A stretch of 64,000 nucleotides of DNA, from contig JAIWNF010000031.1 in the NCBI GenBank assembly GCA_025093555.1, positions 372,001 through 436,000 on the forward strand. Direction: 5' to 3'. Shown piece after piece: positions 57,862 through 64,000 of the stretch. A model generated the notes under the pieces. That model was not told the origin of the DNA. It ran no database searches and saw only the letters and a program-made list of their open reading frames with translations. The stretch is from Circinella umbellata. Its lineage: Eukaryota; Mucoromycota; Mucoromycetes; Mucorales; Lichtheimiaceae. Every line of letters starts with the position of its first letter. The stretch's first letter is position 1. Made by a program: the position numbers and the translations under genes.

Positions 57862-58835
57862 ATGGCGGGAACAGTTTATATTGTCATTTATACACTTTAT
57901 CATCATATTTACAAGCTGGCTGTAGAAGTTCAAAAGGGCTTAGAAGCTAATGGCGTTAAAACTAAAATTTATCAGGGTAAATATGAGGATTTTTTATACG
58001 CGATTGATAATATATGACTAAATGTTAATATATTATTGCTCTTTCATTCTAATTAATCAAAATATAAAAGTGCCCGAGACTTTGACAGAGGAAATTCTTG
58101 AAAAGATGCATGCTCCTCCTAAACCTGATTTACCCACTATTTCTGTTGAAGAGCTTACTGAACCTGATGGTATTATCTTTGGTATTCCAACAAGGTAATA
58201 TGTATATTTCTATGATTTGACTTAAGGAGATCGTTATATTAACGAATTTGTATCGTCTTTATAGATTTGGTACTATGCCCGCACAATTAAAGGCGTAAGT
58301 TTTCTTCTTTTTTTTTTTTCTTTTTTTTTTCAATTATACTCTACATAAACTTACCATATTGGTTTTCTTTATCATTATTGCAGACTTCTCGATGCCACAG
58401 GTATATATATTTTTCTTCAGTTTGCGGGAGGGACAGTAACACTTAAAAACAGCTTGGGTAATGAATAAAAGAACTGTTGAATTTGACACGTAATATCTTA
58501 TAGGTAAACTCTGGGCTACTGGCGCATTATCTGGTAAATTTGCTGGCACTTTCTTCTGTACTGCATCGCAACATGGTGGACAAGAAACTACTGCTTTAAC
58601 TACAGTTACCTATTTTGCACATCACGGTATGATCTATGTACCTTTTGGCTTCGCCCATACAAATTTGTTTGATAACACTGAAGTGATCGGTGGTTCTGCT
58701 TATGGATGTGGCACAGTTGCAAATGGTGATGGTTCACGTCAGCCTACCGAGAAGGAACTACAGATTGCAAAAACGCAAGGAGAGAATTTTGCCAAAGTAG
58801 TCAGCACGTATGTTGCTGGAAAGAACGTGCAATAA
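57862..58835 (+). CDS. WrbA/Pst2-like NAD(P)H:quinone oxidoreductase (flavodoxin)
   Basis: Five exons (57862-57976, 58071-58194, 58265-58294, 58384-58400, 58504-58835) encode 205 residues, the normal WrbA length; one exon is only 17 nt. Motifs are VYIVIYTLYHHIYKLAVEVQ (FMN phosphate loop), DGIIFGIPTRFGTMPAQLKA, LWATGALSGKFAGTFFCTAS, QHGGQETTALTTVTYFAHHG, YVPFGF and EVIGGSAYGCGTVANGDGSR. It should bind FMN, act as a tetramer and carry out two-electron quinone reduction under oxidative stress. It is very similar to the divergent neighbour, but its introns split the middle part more finely and it has no C-terminal extension. The pair is a local inverted duplication. Confidence 0.92.
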
Positions 58836-60660
58836 GTACAAATACAAAATACAAAATTCAAGCTGCAAATTCAACCAGTTTCTCTTAAGATATAGCAACA
58901 CTACTTACAATTATAAAAAAAAATCAAGTGCTTCTTTTAATCCATATTATCATTATTAACTAAATATGTGCTAATAAAAATCTCGTCATAATTCTGTATC
59001 TTTATACTGTTGATACGTAAAGTCAACTGTTTATATTGAATGAACTGCATGTCGACTTATACCAAAAGCAATTCAGTACTTGAATCTATTCTTATTGAGA
59101 ATATACGATAAATATTACGTACGTACGTATTAAATTTTTAAAGCACTTTTTTTTTGTTACTGTTGGGTCTAACTGCATGTAAATTGTGTCGAATTTGAAA
59201 ATTACAATTTATTGCTTTTACTATTAGAGTAAAAAAAATAAATGTTTCCTCTTTTATCAATGAAGATTTTTTTAAAAAAAAAACTGTTTTATGGCTGACT
59301 ACTGCAGTACAGTGTCACATTAGTTAATCAAATCATGTAATAGATTGGACGCAAAATAAAAGAGAGCTTCCATTCTTCCATACTAGCATTGGAACCTTTG
59401 TTTATATATATACGTATCTAACGCTATCTAGTGGTTACTCGATGTATATTGCACTAACAGGACGCGGCTAAATAATATTAAAAAATTGAATTTCGGGCTA
59501 AGATTTTTTTTTTACTTTTATTTTACGTATCAACGGCATATTTAAATCATATCCAGTAAAAGAGAATTCACCACTGTATACGAAGTACGATGTCGCAAAA
59601 GTTGTTCCAGTATACTGTAGACATATCACTTATTAGCAAAGCGCCAGAAAGAAAAAAAGGAATCATGATGTAGAGGTTTTTCAAAATACTTCCGGATATT
59701 GGATATGAAGGCTATGATTGTTTCACTAGCATATATTTGAACGAGCTATCTAATATAGTCTTTTTTTTTCTCCTTCTTGTTTTTATGATAGAGTATTTTA
59801 ACAATTGTTAATATGGGGATAAAGAAGTAATAATACCCCAACCCAAAATTTGTGCACTAATGATTATCGGAAGAAACATGCAAACCACACTTCTCAGCCA
59901 ATCATATTTGGTTCATGTAAGTAGAGAAATAAAGAGCGGAAGTATACGAATACTTACCAAATATAACTGCTTAGCAGAAAAAAATTATTAATCAATGTAT
60001 ATGTTGTCATAGAACAGTTCATAGCAACATTTCTTTTGCGGCTGGTTTGATATATTAACAGATGATACATAGATTTTTATCTATTATGCATAGTAAAGAA
60101 CAAAACTTTTTATTTGCCTCTTTTCTATTTATCACTAAATACTTTTTAAAAAGATGGGAATCAAAAAACATAGTGTGTAACCTGTTTCATAGGAGATTGA
60201 CAAATGGTTATCGCACTCAAAGAAATGGGTTGTGTTCCCAAGTTATACGAAATTGGAATTATTTCACTAAGCAAAAAACACACACTCACATTATATTTCA
60301 TATAAGAAGTCAGGCATTTACATATAGATGAAATGTGTGCGTACCTACTAAAATAGAGTAACTGAAAAGTTTGATGTACCTACAAAGAAGGATAAAAGGG
60401 ACCGGAAAAACAAAAGTCGGTGATTTCATCCCAAAAACAGAGTGTTCTTGTTCCAAAAAGAACAGACTTCGTCATAATATTATGATAAATGGTGACCGAT
60501 GATCCCTTTAATCGGCCATTGAAAAATTAAGGATTTATAAGTTGGTTTTTTTATTTTGTGTAAGGCTCCTTTAAAATTTCCTGGTAAAATTTTCTTTCTT
60601 TTTTTCCATTCCGGAACAACACACAGACATTATCATCAAAACAATACAATACGCACAATA
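58836..60660. other. Intergenic, AT-rich; promoter side of the FAD oxidoreductase
   Basis: No gene supported. An 89-codon frame at 60062-60331 has no family features. A TTTATAA box at about 60534-60540 lies some 120 bp before the FAD gene ATG. Several GTACGTAC words occur near 59118. Confidence 0.5.
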
Positions 60661-62647
60661 ATGGATCCTTCAGAAAAAAAAGCTGTCAAAGTGGCAGTTA
60701 TCGGATCCGGGTTAGCAGGATTAACATCTGCTTATTTATTATCACAAAATGAGAAATTTGAACCTCATATCTTCGAAAAAGGCGAAAAACTCGGTATGGA
60801 TGCAGCATCTATATCTGTTGGATCCAAAGAAAAATTTAGAGTTGATGTAAGAGCAGATACTATAATTAAAATGTAGATAAATCAAGGGTTAATACAATTT
60901 AAATAATAGTAAATAAATGTTTTGTATATTATTATTTAGGTTCCTATGCGATCATTTATGTCAGGTACATATAAATTAAATAATGAAGGAAAAACAAACA
61001 AACAGATGAGTACTAAAAGCAAACAAAAATCTATAAATCATGGATATTGATTATTAGGTTACTATTCACATTTGTTGCGACTATATCAACATTTAAACAT
61101 TTCTTTTATACCTGCCAAATTCAGTTTTGGCTGGTATCGTATCCGAGCACCATTTAATAACAACAACGATAATACAGCAATCGACGGTAATTCTCATGAG
61201 CAACTTTACATTCCAACTGATCAAGCAGCCTCCGAAACGGTCAACGAATCTCAACTCACTTACAGTGGATCTCGAACGATCGGAATGTTAGAATCACCGG
61301 AATCTCGGGCAAACAACTTCAATGAATATTTATATGAGATTTACTTGTCATGTTGGAAACTGTATATTGTTTCAGTGTCTTATCTTTGGCTTATGGGATT
61401 GGCTTTATGGCTACACCATCGAGGTCATTTAAAGAATCGAGATCATGTCATTTATAGAATGACTCTGGGAGATTGGTTCCGATGTCACAGATTTCACCCG
61501 TATTTTGTTCATGATATTTTCATCCCTTTATTTGCAGCTGTATGTACTAATTCTTGGAAATCTATGTTGGATTACCCAGCTGTTGATGTATTAGGTATGT
61601 TAATATGTCCTGTATGTTTATGTAATTTATGGTTGGACTTCCCTATTCCGGTTTATTATGGAAGAAAAACTCAGATTTTGATTGGTTGGTTAAGTTGGAA
61701 GGGATCTACAAAGTATTTTATTAATTATGTGTTTGTTTGTTTGTTAAATTTCAGAATATATGGCCGTGGGATTATTCCAGGAGTCGTTTGTCGTTTCAGG
61801 AGGTGTACGACACATTGTAGATAGGTTAGCTTCTCCGCTACAACATATCCACTTGCAAACTTGTATTGTTTCTATAAAACCAAGTAGTATACCTGGTTAT
61901 AAACTTGAATTACAAGATGCCTCTGGCCAGCTTCATTATTTCCATCACGTTATTTTTGCAACACAAGGAAATCAAGCACTTAATATCCTTCAACAATGTC
62001 GAACACACCTCAATAAAAATAACAACGATAAAGATAATGATAATGTTTATGATACACTTTCAAAGGATATTGAATCAGCAAGTGATGTTTTACGACAATT
62101 TCGCTATGATAAAGCCATTGTAGTCAATCATACCGATACAAGGTTACTTCCATCTAATCCAAAAAGTTGGCGATCCTTGAATTTAGCATCACTGGATTCA
62201 TCCGTTCAGTTATCCGCTAAAAACGACGTTACGATTCCATTCCCACATGATACTACCATGACAACACATATTTTAACCATGACACATAATACGAATCAGG
62301 TTTTAAAGGAGCATTTGGATGGGGACGATATTTATATGCAGACAACGAATCCATGCATATCCCCTCTACCGGAAAAGATCTTATCCAAAGCGTGGTTTGA
62401 GCGTGCAACAGTAACTTTAACTTCGAAAAAGGCAATCTTTGATGGATTATTTACTCCATTAGATAGTCAGAATGTAACATCATCATTACAATTGGGCCGT
62501 TGTCAGGGGAATAGTGGGATTTGGTTTGTTGGCTCTTATTGTTGGCCTGGTATTCCACTTTTGGAAGGATGCGTTGCAAGTTCTGAAAAGGTAGTTTCAG
62601 AAGGAATTGCTCTCGCTGAAGGAATAACCATGGAAGTTCCTTGGTAA
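60661..62647 (+). CDS. FAD-dependent oxidoreductase (amine-oxidase fold, predicted NAD/FAD-binding type)
   Basis: Four exons (60661-60846, 60940-60964, 61058-61594, 61755-62647) encode 546 residues. The N-terminus has an FAD Rossmann motif (KVAVIGSGLAGLTSAYLLS, then PHIFEKGEKLG). Next come the short VDVPMRSFMSGYYSHLLRLY segment and a hydrophobic stretch (LYIVSVSYLWLMGLALWL) that may associate with membrane. Then follow FIPLFAAVCTNSWKSMLDYP, GLFQESFVVSGGVRHIVDRL and HVIFATQGNQALNIL. A C-terminal FAD motif (GIWFVGSYCWPGIPLLEGCV) precedes SSEKVVSEGI. This matches the flavin amine-oxidoreductase group whose bacterial members sit beside cyclopropane fatty-acid synthases. Substrate is unknown. The 25-nt second exon is needed to keep the frame. 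Confidence 0.85.
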
Positions 62648-63764
62648 ACAATAACATATAAATCAATATCACCGTCAAATAATAACAATACATACATACC
62701 AAAGTCTCTTTAGTTGCATTCACTCCCTTCTATAACCGATCCACCATTAATATATACACGATCTTACATATAATATATTTTTCGCTCAAATAATTATATT
62801 CTTCAATTCTTTCTTCTTCACTTTTTTGTTATCATTTATCTTATCTCAATTTATTTTTACTCGCTTTGTTTATAGTACTTTTTTGTGTTTATTTGTTCCC
62901 CTATTTGCTCCCCTGTACCCCTTCTTATAGTTACATGCATATCCTTTTTATAGTAATAGTTTATAAGTACACATATATACTCAAATTCATGCTTTTATTA
63001 TTATATTACGAAGATCTAATGTGTTTTTTATCACAGTAATGATTGAAAGAAATGGAGAGAGAGAGAGAGAGAGACTACATAACTAAATCCATTCACGAAA
63101 AATATTTTAACATCTAATGGGAATACAGTCATAAATCCTCCGTCAGTATCATTATACAATTGTTTGACAATATCTCGTCATCAAAGTGAATTTTATTTTC
63201 AAGCAGCATTGAAAAAAACGACTCAGTAATATAACAGTAAGCTGTTTTATGTGGACTACTCTATTATTGAATACGTAGAGTACCTAAGCATTATCCATCA
63301 TAATACAACCTATGTAGCTACGTACAATAGCAGCATATCGTTCCATCCGATTGGTTTTTACATCCATTGCTCTTCACTGAAAACTCTTTGGATTCAGTGA
63401 AGCAATGCATATTGTATTTTATAAAACGACTAGCCTATCATCTACGTATCAAAGCAAAAACATCAAAGTAGACTTCACTCTGAATACAAAAAACAAGCAT
63501 ACTATTTTTTCTACGTATTATACAGTAGGAGCTATTCAATAAATGGCTTGTTTACTTTCCATGTTTGATAGATAGATCAGTAACCACTGGCGTTTTTTTA
63601 TTGCTCATCGTCCGCTTTGTCACTGTGGCTCACTGATGTCATCTATATAATCTCTCTATTAAAAGAACACTGAAGACGTTGGAAAAGTTGGGTTTTTTTT
63701 TAGTTTTCTTAACAAAAAAATGTACAGCTATCATGATAGCAACAGTCTGCGATTCATGGTGTTG
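62648..63764. other. Intergenic 3' of the FAD gene
   Basis: AT-rich, with a short (GA)n at about 63055-63073 and a 15-bp hairpin at 63364-63408. No gene supported. Confidence 0.5.
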
Positions 63765-64000
63765 CAGGATTTTGCATCCATTTCCGGACACAACCTTTAA
63801 TTTTTTTCGCTTATGACTAGCGTTTGCCTGCCTCGCTTCGCTTCGGCTGAATGAGCCCCTACGCTTCGCTTCGGGTCATTCAACGGAAAACACGTCGCAA
63901 GGGGGGTAAACCCCCCTTGACCCCCCAAAAAGGCGCTTCGCGCCTGGTAGCGACGATCCCCAAGTAAGGCTGTATAATTGTTTGTGGATCCAGGCAAATA
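63765..64000 (+). mobile_element. Left end of a second CGCTTATGA-family element, continuing beyond the window
   Basis: From 63765 the sequence reads CAGGATTTTGCATCCATTTC, then CGGACACAACCTTTAATTTT, then TTTCGCTTATGA. This matches both ends of the 18129-18602 element almost base for base. After the first CGCTTATGA the sequence switches abruptly to a GC-rich block (63820-63960) with CTTCGCTTCGG repeats and strong hairpins, unlike the AT-rich arms of the smaller element. It could be the end of a longer, possibly autonomous member; the rest is outside the window. Confidence 0.6.

Noticed and set aside
63797..63997. 66-codon minus-strand frame at the window end
   Set aside because: It lies in the GC-rich hairpin block of a repeat element; composition follows the repeat and no protein motif is present.
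1..64000. CRISPR arrays, bacterial operons, riboswitches, rRNA or snRNA genes
   Set aside because: None seen; the repeats present are microsatellites or transposon ends, and gene structure is eukaryotic.

Overview
The window looks like a fungal nuclear contig, most probably a Mucorales (Mucoromycota) genome. It is very AT-rich, with long homopolymer and microsatellite tracts. Genes carry many short GT-AG introns (about 50-200 nt) and are well spaced on both strands with no operon logic. The protein set is fungal: a GPI-type chitin deacetylase end, the bL35m mitoribosomal protein, the gamma-tubulin complex protein GCP2, survival factor Svf1, a Cdc25-type RasGEF, Fab1 PI3P 5-kinase, and WrbA/Pst2/Ycp4-like flavodoxins. 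Species cannot be fixed from sequence alone. All exon joins below were worked out by hand from splice sites and reading-frame continuity.

Layout. 1-480: 3' end of a chitin deacetylase. 481-12438: a gene-poor accessory region. It holds a degenerate tandem repeat (about 2215-2460), a decayed pogo/Tigger-like transposon with a nested MITE (4062-5459), a broken multi-exon gene (about 5640-6300), and a candidate 2.6-kb mobile element (6550-9180). That element has about 107-bp inverted ends built from a repeated quasi-palindrome and encloses a broken PD-(D/E)XK nuclease gene. 12439-20422: bL35m (+), an F-box protein (+), a TMEM135-like membrane protein (-), a foldback element (18129-18602) and an unknown protein with a possible catalytically dead RNase H fold (-). 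20423-23087: intergenic, with a second CAGT/ACTG-ended MITE (21355-21923). 23088-30099: a seven-blade WD40 protein (+), a four-TM protein (-) and GCP2 (+).

32780-37421: a SWIRM-domain protein, a bHLH factor and Svf1, all (+). 39819-44288: an SH3-WW-WW-RasGEF (-). 45558-51235: a FYVE-less Fab1-type lipid kinase (-). 52508-55438: a 976-aa, tryptophan-dotted disordered protein (+). 56003-58835: a divergent pair of WrbA-like flavodoxins, one carrying a polyQ tail that ends in a Cys pair. 60661-62647: an FAD oxidoreductase (+). 63765-64000: the left end of another copy of the element family seen at 18129, here followed by a GC-rich hairpin block that runs off the window.

The housekeeping genes are unrelated to one another; shared upstream regions (26298-26571, 51236-52507, 57454-57861) are the only obvious regulatory coupling. 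The most novel material is the mobile DNA: the nuclease-bearing inverted-repeat element and the CGCTTATGA subterminal-repeat family.
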